Of a stretch of 64,000 bases of DNA, positions 10,101 to 17,578 are shown in pieces (the stretch's first letter is position 1; every line of letters starts with the position of its first letter). Origin of the DNA: Lewinellaceae bacterium (GTDB lineage Bacteria > Bacteroidota > Bacteroidia > Chitinophagales > Saprospiraceae); contig JACJYC010000023.1 in the NCBI GenBank assembly GCA_020636325.1, forward strand, positions 1-64,000, in the 5' to 3' direction. Position numbers and translations under genes: made by a program. Under the pieces are notes generated by a model. It was not told the DNA's origin and did no database searches. It was given only the letters and a program-made list of their open reading frames with translations.

Positions 10101-10408
10101 AATTCGAACCCTGATTTTCCTGTATTGAGGTAGAGCTTATTGGGCACCAGATTGCCGGTGAAAAAGAGGTCGGGCCATCCGTCGTTGTTCAGGTCGCCGC
10201 ACGCTACGCCTCCGCCGTTGTAAAAATAACCGTACTTGATGACGTTGAAATCCGGGGATTCTTCCAGCTTGTTATTGAACCGGACGCCTGTTTTGGACGG
10301 GGATAATTCCCGGAACATGGCGGTGTTTTCCTGCCCGCATCCTGAGCTGAGCAAGGTCAGGAAACCGCAAAATGTGATGAACGAAAAAGCACAGCTGAAT
10401 TTTTTCAA
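7121..10408 (-). CDS. FG-GAP/VCBS repeat and ASPIC/UnbV domain lipoprotein (CRTAC1-like)
   Basis: The TTG start at 10408 yields a lipoprotein signal peptide of 24 residues ending in the lipobox LSSGC. An upstream ATG at 10519 would add 37 residues and overlap the SusD gene, burying the signal. The 1095-residue product has many calcium-binding FG-GAP blades of the type 'GDLNNDGWPDLFFTGN', two propeller blocks, and an ASPIC/UnbV domain between them (around residues 555-610, 'GASVQVFTGG...YPVRGFQSC'). It is probably anchored at the outer membrane beside SusC/SusD, where it may bind substrate or partners. It follows susD by about 95 nt and is coupled to the PhyH gene downstream. Confidence 0.88.
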   Translation of the reverse strand: MKKFSCAFSFITFCGFLTLLSSGCGQENTAMFRELSPSKTGVRFNNKLEESPDFNVIKYGYFYNGGGVACGDLNNDGWPDLFFTGNLVPNKLYLNTGKSGFEFEDITEKAGVAGADGWNTGVSLVDINQDGWLDIYVCRSAANNPLLRKNRLYINNRDLTFTEQSAQYGLDDPAYSTQAVFFDYDKDGDADCFILNHSVQEYAGFSAAQPHFKKKQDKNYGSRLLRNDNGRFTDVTDSSGLISNVLSFGLGVAVSDFNRDGWPDLYISNDYNEEDYCYINNKDGSFTESLRESFDHTSLFSMGSDAADINNDGWPDLVTLDMLPKPNERLKMTSGDDNYKKYSALIENGFYEQSMRNMLQLNKGLKSADSGQPTFTEMGQFAGISNTDWSWAALCADFDLDGQKDIFITNGYARDYTNMEFLNYTVAAQTKARESGKSVNEMEVIANMPSIEATNFLFRNEGQARFSDVSQQWGMTNPSLSNGAVYADLDRDGDLDLVVNNVNAPASILENTLSHPDNRFLKVDLTALPSASAIGASVQVFTGGEVQAQEFYPVRGFQSCMYLPLTFGLGEAAAADSVVIYWPSGVATHYAGVGAGRTLTPAPTDQPGREWIATAGRPDRMDVRDFPFVHQEDTKNDFDFQPLLPFMLSYQGPGLACSADGWVYACGARNQAGGLFRFEGGRFVPAPQEALTADAACEDAGAVFFDADNDGDQDLLVVSAGFQLEPGSALLSPRLYRNDGGRWVKASGALPDDLSLSAGPVCALDADGDGALDIFIGSRVRPGSYPMADHSVLLYNDGKGAFRDKNRRLALDLGMVTGAVAADPDGDGKPDLLVSREWGTVAWLKNRNGAFDPADATDLTPTGLWYGLLAGDFDRDGHIDLICGNLGLNNQFAALSDAGTAMYAAPFLGASKVIPILTYFQEGKEYTFAARDELFAALPPLKKNFTDYTSYAAATVQDIFGQELSKAEKRTADELKTRYLSIQDGRAVVHDLPEEAQFAPVFTALSADLNGDGYDDLILGGNITKTRVRIGRMDANHGQVYYNDGSGGFSYHSDLQIRGDMRDLKLFNTQNNAFILAGVNNATVRQIRINPQPVE

Positions 10409-10503
10409 TGGACCGGTATTTAGGACGGGAAAGATGGGTTGAGCAGTTCGCCTGCAATACCGGTTTCCCGGCGCCGGCGAACTGCTGCTGTCAATACTGC
10501 TTA

Positions 10504-12066
10504 CTATTTGTCCCACCAAAGCGGGGTCATGGCCTCATCGGGGCCGCCCAGCAGAGAAGCTGCTGCGGAAACGGCCTCGCCGTTGGTTGTCTTTTCATAG
10601 TCGATAAACGGAATCCGCCGCGGCCGCTGGCCGTTGGGAATGGAAGCGTTTTCCGAATTGGCCACCGGATAAAGCACCGGAAGCTTGGCGCGCCGCATAT
10701 CGGCCCAGGCTTCCATGCCGTCCGGATAGAGCGCCAGCCATTTCTGGGTAGCGATCTGCAATTTCTGCGTAGCGGCATCGCCCGACCATTTGACCGGCGC
10801 GTTGTTCAGGGCGGGAGAGTTCAGGTAGTCGCCCGGAGCCGTCGGTGTGGCCGTCGAATTGATATAGGCCTGGATCGCGGCGTTATCGGTGATCCCCCAC
10901 TGGTTCATCGAAGCCTGGATGCCCTTGTTGTACAGCTCCTCGGCGGTGCCGCCCATATTCCAGCCCTTGAGGGCGCCTTCTGCCCGGTTGAAATACGCTT
11001 CGGCGGCGTGCAGGATGTTCTGCGGCGTAGGACCGACCCTTGCCCAGGCCGATCCCGACCCGGTGACCCAACGGGTGCCGACGTTTGAGTTGGCGTTGTT
11101 GGAATTGATGGCCTCGCCCAATTGCGCGGGCGTCAGACCGTTCCGCAGGCCGTTGTAGTCGCCGTTATCGGTGGCGGGTTGGAAGTAGATGCCGATCCTC
11201 GGGTCGCTGTACCCTTTCAGCGCGGATTCCATCGCGGCGCTCATCCGGAATTCATTCCAGACGGAAATGCCGGAAAGGCCGTTGACATCCTCGCCCGCTT
11301 CCGTTTTGAACATATAGGCGTCATCGGAGATATTTTCGATCACGCCGCCGGCAACGGCAGCTTCCGCCTCGCTCTTGGCCCTGGCCGCATCCACATTGGA
11401 GATCCTCAAAGCCAGGCGCAGGCGCAGGGTGTTGGTGAACTTGATCCATTTCTCCACGTTCCCGCCGTAGATCAGGTCGAATGACCCGTAAGGCGTAGCG
11501 CTTTTATTGGTTTCCAGTACCTTGACGGCGTCGGTCAGGCGCTTGAAGAAATCATCATAGATCTCGCTTTGCGCATCGTAAGGCACGGATGCCAGCGGTT
11601 CGCCGGCCTGGAAATAAGGCACCGGGCCGTAATAATCGGTGAGCCGGTGGAAAGCATAGACCCACATGATGCTCGCCAGGGCATTCTCCGGGCTGTTGGC
11701 GTCGGTTTCCGTCAGCAGCACCTTCAATTGCGGCACGCAGTCCGTATAGATCGGGCGCCAGTGCCACTGCATCCAGTCCATCCGGATCACGTTCCGGTCG
11801 GAAGGGAAATAGGTAGCGGTCGTAGCGTAATACTGGGCATACAGGTCGGAAAACAGGTTTTGCGCCACCTGGTACCGCCAGAATGCGTAGGATGCGGAGG
11901 ATTGCGCCTTACTGAACAGGAACGGGTATTCATTGCTGCCCAGCGAGGCGAGCTTGGTTTTGTCGATGTTCAGCTCTTCAAAATTCTCGGTACAGGAATT
12001 GAACAAGCCGAGCAGGACCAATCCAAGCAAATAATATTTGAAAACGCGAATATGCTGCTTTTTCAT
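10504..12066 (-). CDS. SusD/RagB family nutrient-binding outer membrane lipoprotein
   Basis: A 520-residue protein with a lipoprotein signal and cysteine at residue 25 (LFNSC). It belongs to the SusD-like-2 group: an N-terminal 'NFEELNIDK' region, helical TPR-like segments, and the 'YPDGMEAWADMRRAKLPVLYP' style near the C-terminus. SusD proteins form the lid of the SusC transporter and capture the ligand. It lies 24 bp after the SusC gene in the same operon. The ligand cannot be read from sequence, and no glycoside hydrolase sits in this operon. Confidence 0.95.
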   Translation of the reverse strand: MKKQHIRVFKYYLLGLVLLGLFNSCTENFEELNIDKTKLASLGSNEYPFLFSKAQSSASYAFWRYQVAQNLFSDLYAQYYATTATYFPSDRNVIRMDWMQWHWRPIYTDCVPQLKVLLTETDANSPENALASIMWVYAFHRLTDYYGPVPYFQAGEPLASVPYDAQSEIYDDFFKRLTDAVKVLETNKSATPYGSFDLIYGGNVEKWIKFTNTLRLRLALRISNVDAARAKSEAEAAVAGGVIENISDDAYMFKTEAGEDVNGLSGISVWNEFRMSAAMESALKGYSDPRIGIYFQPATDNGDYNGLRNGLTPAQLGEAINSNNANSNVGTRWVTGSGSAWARVGPTPQNILHAAEAYFNRAEGALKGWNMGGTAEELYNKGIQASMNQWGITDNAAIQAYINSTATPTAPGDYLNSPALNNAPVKWSGDAATQKLQIATQKWLALYPDGMEAWADMRRAKLPVLYPVANSENASIPNGQRPRRIPFIDYEKTTNGEAVSAAASLLGGPDEAMTPLWWDK

Positions 12067-12090
12067 TTTTGCTTTTTTAGTTGGAATAAA

Positions 12091-15000
12091 TTAGAAATTC
12101 AGTTGCAGGTTGAGCCCTACCGACCGGGTCGACGGCAAGCTTCCGTATTCGATGCCCTGGAAGTTGCCGGCGCCCAGCTGGATATCCGGGTCGAAGTTCA
12201 TCTTCCGCTCCGGCAAACCCGGGATATCCAGGGTAGCGCTGCCGCGGTAGAGGAACAACAGGTTCCGGCCGACCAGAGACAGGCGGAGGTTCTCGATGCC
12301 TGCGCTTTCAGGCAATTTGAACGTATAACCCAGGGCTACTTCCCGGATCCGGACGTTGGTCGCGTCGTAGGTGAAAAATTCGCCGAAAGAATAGCGACCG
12401 CCCGATACGCGGGTCCAGAGCTGCTCGGCATTGATGGCCACCGTGTTTTGCTCGCCGGTTTCCGTGACGGCGTTCAGCACCAGTCCGCCTTCCCGGAAGG
12501 CTTCCGTATAGTTGGCCGTACCGTCAAAGGCCAGGTTGGCCTCAGTGCCCGAAACCATGACCCCGCCGAAACGGCCGTCGATCAGGAATGAAAGGTTGAA
12601 ATTACCAATTTGGAACTGGTTATTCAAACCCAAGGTGAAATCGGGGTTGAAGTTGCCCACGGAAGTAGCGCCGGCGCCGGAACCGACGGGAAGCCCGTTG
12701 GCGTCGACAATGTAGCGGCCCTGGCTGTCCGTTTTCCAGCCTTCCGCGTACAGGTCGCCGTAGCGGCCGCCTTCCCGGACCAGCGGGCCTGCCGTACGAC
12801 CGTATCCGCCGCCGAGGAATACCTCTTTGGTCCTTTCCGACAGCTCGATCACGTCATTGACGTTGCGCGTGAAGTTGAGCGTGGCATTATAGGAGAAATT
12901 GGCCTTTTCAATGGCCCGCCAGTTGAGCATCAGCTCGATCCCCTTGTTCTGGATATCGCCGGCATTGATGTATTCCTGCGAGAAGCCCGAAGGCGCGGGC
13001 AGCGGAACGAGGAACAACTGGTTCCTGGAGTTGGTCTTGTACCAGGTGAAGTCCAACCCCAGCCGGCCGCGCAGCATCCGGACGTCAGCCCCGAATTCGA
13101 TCGAAGTGGTGATCTCCGGCTTCAGGTCGGGAATGTTCTTGGTCGGATCCTGGGCGATGAAGCCGTTGGTGCCGCCCTGTTGTACGGAAAACGTGTTTTG
13201 CAAACGGTAAGGATCGGCGTCGTTGCCCACCTGCGACCAGGCTCCGCGGAGCTTGGCAAAAGAGAAAAAGTCAGGCAGGGTGGTCATGTCGCTCAGGATC
13301 AGGGATGCGCCCACCGACGGATAAAAATAGGAATGGGGCGCCGGCAGGGTCGACGACCAGTCGTTCCGCACGGAAGCATCGATGATCAGGTAGTTTTTGA
13401 AGTCCAGGGATGCCGTCGCGAAAACGGATTGGTACTCGCGTTCCGACAGGGAGCTTGAGGTGGATACGTTGCGGCCGAAGTCCGTCGAGAACTTGTTGGG
13501 CACCAGAAGCCCGTTGGCATTCACGAAGGTGTATTTCGAACTCCGCTTGTTGAGGGCCGTACCCACCATGAAATCAAACCTGAAGTTGTCGGAGAGGTTT
13601 TCGTAGCCGTTCAGGAAAAGGTCGAAGTTGTTTTCCTGGAAATAACCGCTGCCTTCCTGGTAGGTTCCGCCGGGTCCTGCGAAGAGCAGGGTCTTGTCGT
13701 AGAAACGGAAGGTGAGCAGGTCATTGGACTTGTCGAGGCTGGCCCGGCCGGTGACCTTGATCTTGTCGGTCAGGTCGTAGGTCAGCGAGCCGAGGAAAAT
13801 ATTCCTGTCCCGGCGATCATCGTTCAACATGCGGTTGAGCGTCCAGTACGGGTTGGTGTAAATGGACGAAGTGGTCCAGTACGTGGGATTGCCGTTTTCG
13901 TCCTCAAAATCCTTGTAGACGTTCAGGTCGACCGACCTCGGGATTTTGTAGAGGTTTTGTACGATACCGCTTTCCTCGCCGACCTTGACCTTGTTGTCGA
14001 TCTTTTGCTTGATGATCGTAGCCTTGAAGTCAGCCGACAATTTATTGGTTATCTTCTGGTTCAGGCGAAGGTTGAAGGTATTGCGATCCAGTTCGTTATT
14101 GGAAATAATGCCCTGGTCGCGGTTGTTGGTGAAGGAGAAATAAGCCTGCGTTTTCTCGGTGCCGCCGGAAATGCCGATGGTGTTGCTGAGGCTGACCCCG
14201 GTCCGGAAAAAGTCGGAAATGTTGTTGGGGTAAGTGGTGGTTTTGCCGCCCCAGCTTCCGGAGGATGTGGTGTTGGAGTTGCCGCCGTTACCCTGGCCGT
14301 AGGTGTTCTGCAACTCGGGCAGCAGGGACGGGCTTTCGAACGTGGCGCCCGAATTGAGGCTTACGCTCACCTTGCCTTCCTTGCCTTTTTTGGTCGTGAT
14401 CAGCATGACCCCGTTGGCGCCCCGGCTGCCGTAAAGCGCGGCTGCCGCACCCCCTTTCAGGAAGCTGACGCTTTCAATATCGGCCGGGTTGATGTTGGAG
14501 ACCCCGTCGATATTGTTGTAGCCGCCGAAGTCGTTGCCGACCTGTCCGCGGTTGGAGTTGTCAATGGGGACGCCGTCCACGACGATCAGGGCGTTATTGG
14601 TGCCGGAAATGGACTTGTTGCCCCGCATGATCACCCTGGCCGCACTGCCGGGGCCGCCGGCATTGGTGGTAACCAGCAGGCCGGCTACTTTCCCGTTGAG
14701 GGTGTTCACAAAGTTAGGATCGCGCGCAATGCGAAGCTCATCGCCGTCCAGCTGCTGGATGGAGTAGGTGACGTTCTTTTTACTGCGCTCAATGCCCAGC
14801 GCCGTTACAACGACCTCATCCAGCAGCGCGCCTTCAGCCATCCGGATGGCCAGCGGTCCGCCGCTGCCGGTGTAGGTGGCTTCCATCGTCACAAAACCGA
14901 TGTAAGAGATCTCGAGTGTTGCAGGTACGGAAGAGACCTTGAGACTGAAACTGCCGTCCACGTCGGTGGTGGTACCGTTCGACGACCCTTTTTCAATCAC

Positions 15001-15162
15001 AGAGGCCCCGATCAGCGGGCTGCCGTCTTTTGCAGCCGTTACTACCCCCGAGGCAACCTGCGCGCTCAACCCGGCAGCAAGCATTACCCCAAGGCAGGTA
15101 AACAGAAACAGAGCGGCCCGGCGCCTGATCTCCGTCTCAAGTGGCTTTAGCAATTTTGTCAT
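12091..15162 (-). CDS. SusC/RagA family TonB-linked outer membrane transporter
   Basis: A 1023-residue protein with a signal peptide ending near LSAQ. It carries a carboxypeptidase-regulatory-like beta-sandwich (about residues 36-115, 'GVVTAAKDGSPLIGASV'), then a plug domain ('VVTALGIERSKKNVTYSIQQLDG', 'VIMRGNKSISGTNNALIVVDGVPIDN') and a 22-strand-type barrel ending in an aromatic residue (LNLQLNF). It imports a large ligand with TonB energy, with SusD as the lid. It is the first gene of the SusC-SusD-UnbV-PhyH operon. A consensus promoter with a palindromic operator lies about 130 bp upstream. Confidence 0.96.
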   Translation of the reverse strand: MTKLLKPLETEIRRRAALFLFTCLGVMLAAGLSAQVASGVVTAAKDGSPLIGASVIEKGSSNGTTTDVDGSFSLKVSSVPATLEISYIGFVTMEATYTGSGGPLAIRMAEGALLDEVVVTALGIERSKKNVTYSIQQLDGDELRIARDPNFVNTLNGKVAGLLVTTNAGGPGSAARVIMRGNKSISGTNNALIVVDGVPIDNSNRGQVGNDFGGYNNIDGVSNINPADIESVSFLKGGAAAALYGSRGANGVMLITTKKGKEGKVSVSLNSGATFESPSLLPELQNTYGQGNGGNSNTTSSGSWGGKTTTYPNNISDFFRTGVSLSNTIGISGGTEKTQAYFSFTNNRDQGIISNNELDRNTFNLRLNQKITNKLSADFKATIIKQKIDNKVKVGEESGIVQNLYKIPRSVDLNVYKDFEDENGNPTYWTTSSIYTNPYWTLNRMLNDDRRDRNIFLGSLTYDLTDKIKVTGRASLDKSNDLLTFRFYDKTLLFAGPGGTYQEGSGYFQENNFDLFLNGYENLSDNFRFDFMVGTALNKRSSKYTFVNANGLLVPNKFSTDFGRNVSTSSSLSEREYQSVFATASLDFKNYLIIDASVRNDWSSTLPAPHSYFYPSVGASLILSDMTTLPDFFSFAKLRGAWSQVGNDADPYRLQNTFSVQQGGTNGFIAQDPTKNIPDLKPEITTSIEFGADVRMLRGRLGLDFTWYKTNSRNQLFLVPLPAPSGFSQEYINAGDIQNKGIELMLNWRAIEKANFSYNATLNFTRNVNDVIELSERTKEVFLGGGYGRTAGPLVREGGRYGDLYAEGWKTDSQGRYIVDANGLPVGSGAGATSVGNFNPDFTLGLNNQFQIGNFNLSFLIDGRFGGVMVSGTEANLAFDGTANYTEAFREGGLVLNAVTETGEQNTVAINAEQLWTRVSGGRYSFGEFFTYDATNVRIREVALGYTFKLPESAGIENLRLSLVGRNLLFLYRGSATLDIPGLPERKMNFDPDIQLGAGNFQGIEYGSLPSTRSVGLNLQLNF

Positions 15163-15296
15163 AAGCTTTGAGTTATTAATGAGTGAAAGGTAAGAATGTT
15201 CGTTTTTCGATCCGGACAGCGTAACGGAACCCGGTGCCGATTCCTGTTCAGCGTCTATTTGTTCGGCAACGGTATAAAGTGGAGATTTGGGGTCTG

Positions 15297-15327
15297 CAAA
15301 AATACATTAATTGTGTGCGCACACAAA
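15297..15327 (-). promoter_or_regulatory. Bacteroidota-type promoter of the SusC operon
   Basis: Read on the minus strand, TTTG (15327-15324) is followed after exactly 19 nt by TATTTTTG (15304-15297). This is a full match to TTTG-N19-TAnnTTTG of the Bacteroidota housekeeping sigma factor. Transcription would begin near 15290, leaving a leader of roughly 125-130 nt before the SusC ATG at 15162. The spacer is occupied by a perfect palindrome, so the promoter is probably repressible. Confidence 0.8.
15311..15326. promoter_or_regulatory. operator 1: perfect 16-bp palindrome in the SusC promoter
   Basis: TTGTGTGCGCACACAA is its own reverse complement. It covers most of the promoter spacer and overlaps the -33 TTTG element, a position where a bound protein would block RNA polymerase. 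The central CG and half-site spacing resemble LacI/GalR-family operators. No such regulator gene is in the window. Confidence 0.75.
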
Positions 15328-15350
15328 ATATTTTACTTGTTTTTATTTCC

Positions 15351-15366
15351 AGTGTTTGCGCACACT
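15351..15366. promoter_or_regulatory. operator 2: imperfect copy 40 bp upstream of operator 1
   Basis: AGTGTTTGCGCACACT repeats the core GTGTnnGCGCACAC of operator 1, with one imperfect base pair in the palindrome. The two centres are 40 bp apart, close to four helical turns, so both sites face the same side of the helix. This suits cooperative binding or a short loop. Confidence 0.65.
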
Positions 15367-15506
15367 CAAAAACTTTATTTTGAAAAAGACTTATCTGGTA
15401 AGATTTTATCCGGCGTGATTTTTGACGCCTGAAGGCCTGAAAGCCTTGTTTTTAAGCCTTCCCCAGCCCTTCGGATTGTTGGTTTTGCCGACTTTAAGCC
15501 ATGTTT

Positions 15507-17405
15507 TCATTCCTTTATGACCTCGCCGGAAAGATCCACCGGTTTTTCGAACGGCCGCAGAAAATGATCGACCAGAACGGCGGCCTCCCTCCTGTTTAAA
15601 TAAAGTTCGGCCGAAAAAGTTCTGGAAAGTTTGGCATTAATCCAGCATTGCCTCAGATCATCCAGGCTGACCGCTGTACCCAGCGCGCTGATTATCTCCC
15701 TCAGGTAGGACATTCTGAGTGGCTGCCCGGAGGCATCGTACCGGTATTTCAGCGCCGAAAAATAAGGCCGCAATCCATCGACAAGCTCGAATTCGGTAAC
15801 GGTCCGATCGGGATAGAACCAGGTCTGATTGGCCCATTTGAAAGGAACGCCGTAACCTTTCAGGATGCCGGTGGCGCCTATCCGCTGAATGGCCGCAAAA
15901 TGAGGGTCATCCCGGGGTACATCGATAAAAGGCATGATATAGGCTCCGCTTTCCAGCAGGCTTCGTTGAACGACCCTCACCGGGACCTCCCGCGGCGATG
16001 TCCGGTGCAGGACAGCCAGCGCTGCAAGGGCGCCCGCAGCCTGTCCGATGCCCAGCACTACAGGCTGCAGGCGGGTAGCGCCGTTGACGATATTGGTGAC
16101 GCTGATGCTCTTCTCGGCAACGATCAGGCAGGGTTGGCTCTCGGTCAGCATCGCACCCATAGGGACGTTAAAAGAAGGCGTTTTGATCTGGATGAACTCG
16201 ATAAGCGGCGCCCGGGGATTCTTTTTGTGATGGTGATCTATCGGATAGTCGCCGACTGCAATCCCGGTGCGGTAAAGCGGCTGTTCGAAGGGGTCCAGGA
16301 TATGATTGACGTTCATGCGCACCAGCCCCTTCACCCGGCCGGATTCCCGGTGATAAGGGATCAACGGCAGGTGATCCGCGGTCGGATATTCATCTTCGGC
16401 AATTCCCAGATGCCTGTAGCCCAGCTCATTTTGCAGAAAATAAACAAACCGCAGGGAATGCAGCTTCGCTTCTGCAATTGCCCGCCTGCGTTCGTAAGCC
16501 CCAAGCCCGATAAGATTGGCATAGTAGTCGTTGCCGCAATTGGGCCAGTTGATCATATACTTCCCGTTGGGCAGTCTGCCGTATTCCAGCATCTTATCGC
16601 AATCGATCAGGGCAACAGGCGGGCCCGACGGGTCGGCGGTATTGCAACAGCACTCGAATTCGGCGGGGTCATAACCCGGCGGCCTCGGTATGGTTTTGTC
16701 GGCGCCGGGGCCGAAATCCTTTAGGGTAACCGCGAACGTCAGGTCCTGTACGATGTCGTTGGCCTGTTCCGGCGCCCAGCGTTCCCCGGTTTCCGCCCGG
16801 CTGTCCATGCCGGTATCCCGGGGTATTTTCAGCAGGGTCAGCAGGTCGCCCAGCTCCGTGGCATCAATGCAGACGGCGCCGCGGTAAATTTCCTGCTTCC
16901 CCTCCCTCGTGCAATAGACTTGCCAAACGCCGTCGGTGAAACGAAGGCTGTCCACCCGCGTTTCCAGCCGGAGATGGATGAGCGGTTCCCCGGCAACCAG
17001 ATTGCGTAAAATGTCCTGGCCGACCGACGGCTCGAAAAGCGTATTGCTGACCCATCCGGTCGCCACCCCTTCCGGGCCGCCGTAACGGGCGTAAAGACTG
17101 TCCCGGAATTCCCCCCAAATGCCCGACGGCAACTGGTGATTCCCGTCCACCGCCGATACCCCCGCTGAAGTGAGCATGCCGCCCAGCCACGGCGTTTCCT
17201 CCAGCAACACGCAGGATACCCCCGTGCGGGCGCATTGGAGGGCAGCGGCCGTACCGCTTGCTCCGCCGCCCGCAATGATCACGGGAAACGCCGGCTGCTG
17301 CCCCCCGGCCGGAATAGCCGTTATCAGCCAAAAGCAACAAATACCGGCAGCAACGCGAAATGCGGCCGCACGACCGAAAATGAAAAGACGACCCTTCTTG
17401 TCCAT
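15507..17405 (-). CDS. secreted FAD-dependent oxidoreductase
   Basis: The ATG at 17405 starts a normal signal peptide (MDKKGRLF... ending near AGGQQ). A longer frame to 17549 would translate an intergenic A/C repeat and is rejected. The 632-residue product opens with a Rossmann FAD motif GGGASGTAAAL and 'VLLEE', and continues as the FAD_oxidored (PF12831) family with 'GATRLQPVVLGIGQAAGALAAL' near the second FAD contact region. The C-terminal part (about 500-632) is a helical extension. It lies upstream of, and on the same strand as, the SusC operon, but a separate promoter stands between them. The role is unknown; oxidation of an imported or extracellular substrate is plausible. Confidence 0.85.
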   Translation of the reverse strand: MDKKGRLFIFGRAAAFRVAAGICCFWLITAIPAGGQQPAFPVIIAGGGASGTAAALQCARTGVSCVLLEETPWLGGMLTSAGVSAVDGNHQLPSGIWGEFRDSLYARYGGPEGVATGWVSNTLFEPSVGQDILRNLVAGEPLIHLRLETRVDSLRFTDGVWQVYCTREGKQEIYRGAVCIDATELGDLLTLLKIPRDTGMDSRAETGERWAPEQANDIVQDLTFAVTLKDFGPGADKTIPRPPGYDPAEFECCCNTADPSGPPVALIDCDKMLEYGRLPNGKYMINWPNCGNDYYANLIGLGAYERRRAIAEAKLHSLRFVYFLQNELGYRHLGIAEDEYPTADHLPLIPYHRESGRVKGLVRMNVNHILDPFEQPLYRTGIAVGDYPIDHHHKKNPRAPLIEFIQIKTPSFNVPMGAMLTESQPCLIVAEKSISVTNIVNGATRLQPVVLGIGQAAGALAALAVLHRTSPREVPVRVVQRSLLESGAYIMPFIDVPRDDPHFAAIQRIGATGILKGYGVPFKWANQTWFYPDRTVTEFELVDGLRPYFSALKYRYDASGQPLRMSYLREIISALGTAVSLDDLRQCWINAKLSRTFSAELYLNRREAAVLVDHFLRPFEKPVDLSGEVIKE

Positions 17406-17450
17406 AATCAACGCTACTTCGATGAAACCCATGGCCTGGTGGCCAGTCTG

Positions 17451-17547
17451 AACAACAACAACAATAAACCACAACAACAACAACAATAAACCACCATAAT
17501 AAACCACAACAATCAACCAAAATAAACAATAATAAACAACAATAATC
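17451..17547. repeat. A/C-rich low-complexity array between FAD oxidoreductase and mfd
   Basis: About 97 bp made of AAC triplets and repeats of AACAATAAACCAC, with almost no G on the plus strand. It sits in the divergent spacer between two genes. If translated on the minus strand it would add a spurious poly-valine/leucine stretch to the oxidoreductase. Confidence 0.85.
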
Positions 17548-17566
17548 AAAAAACACCCCCATTCCG

Positions 17567-17574
17567 TACCTTTG
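17567..17574 (+). promoter_or_regulatory. -7 box (TACCTTTG) of mfd, placed for a leaderless or near-leaderless transcript
   Basis: TACCTTTG matches TAnnTTTG and ends 4 nt before the GTG start of mfd at 17579. Transcription start downstream of such a box normally falls 5-8 nt beyond it, at or inside the start codon. The upstream region is the A/C repeat and offers no TTTG at the usual spacing. Confidence 0.55.
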
Positions 17575-17578
17575 CCGC

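Noticed and set aside
15196..15432. 78-codon frame in the SusC upstream region
   Set aside because: It runs through the promoter and both operators and has no coding features.
17406..17549. N-terminal extension of the FAD oxidoreductase
   Set aside because: It would be translated from an A/C microsatellite as a run of V, L and Y, and would bury the true signal peptide that starts at 17405.
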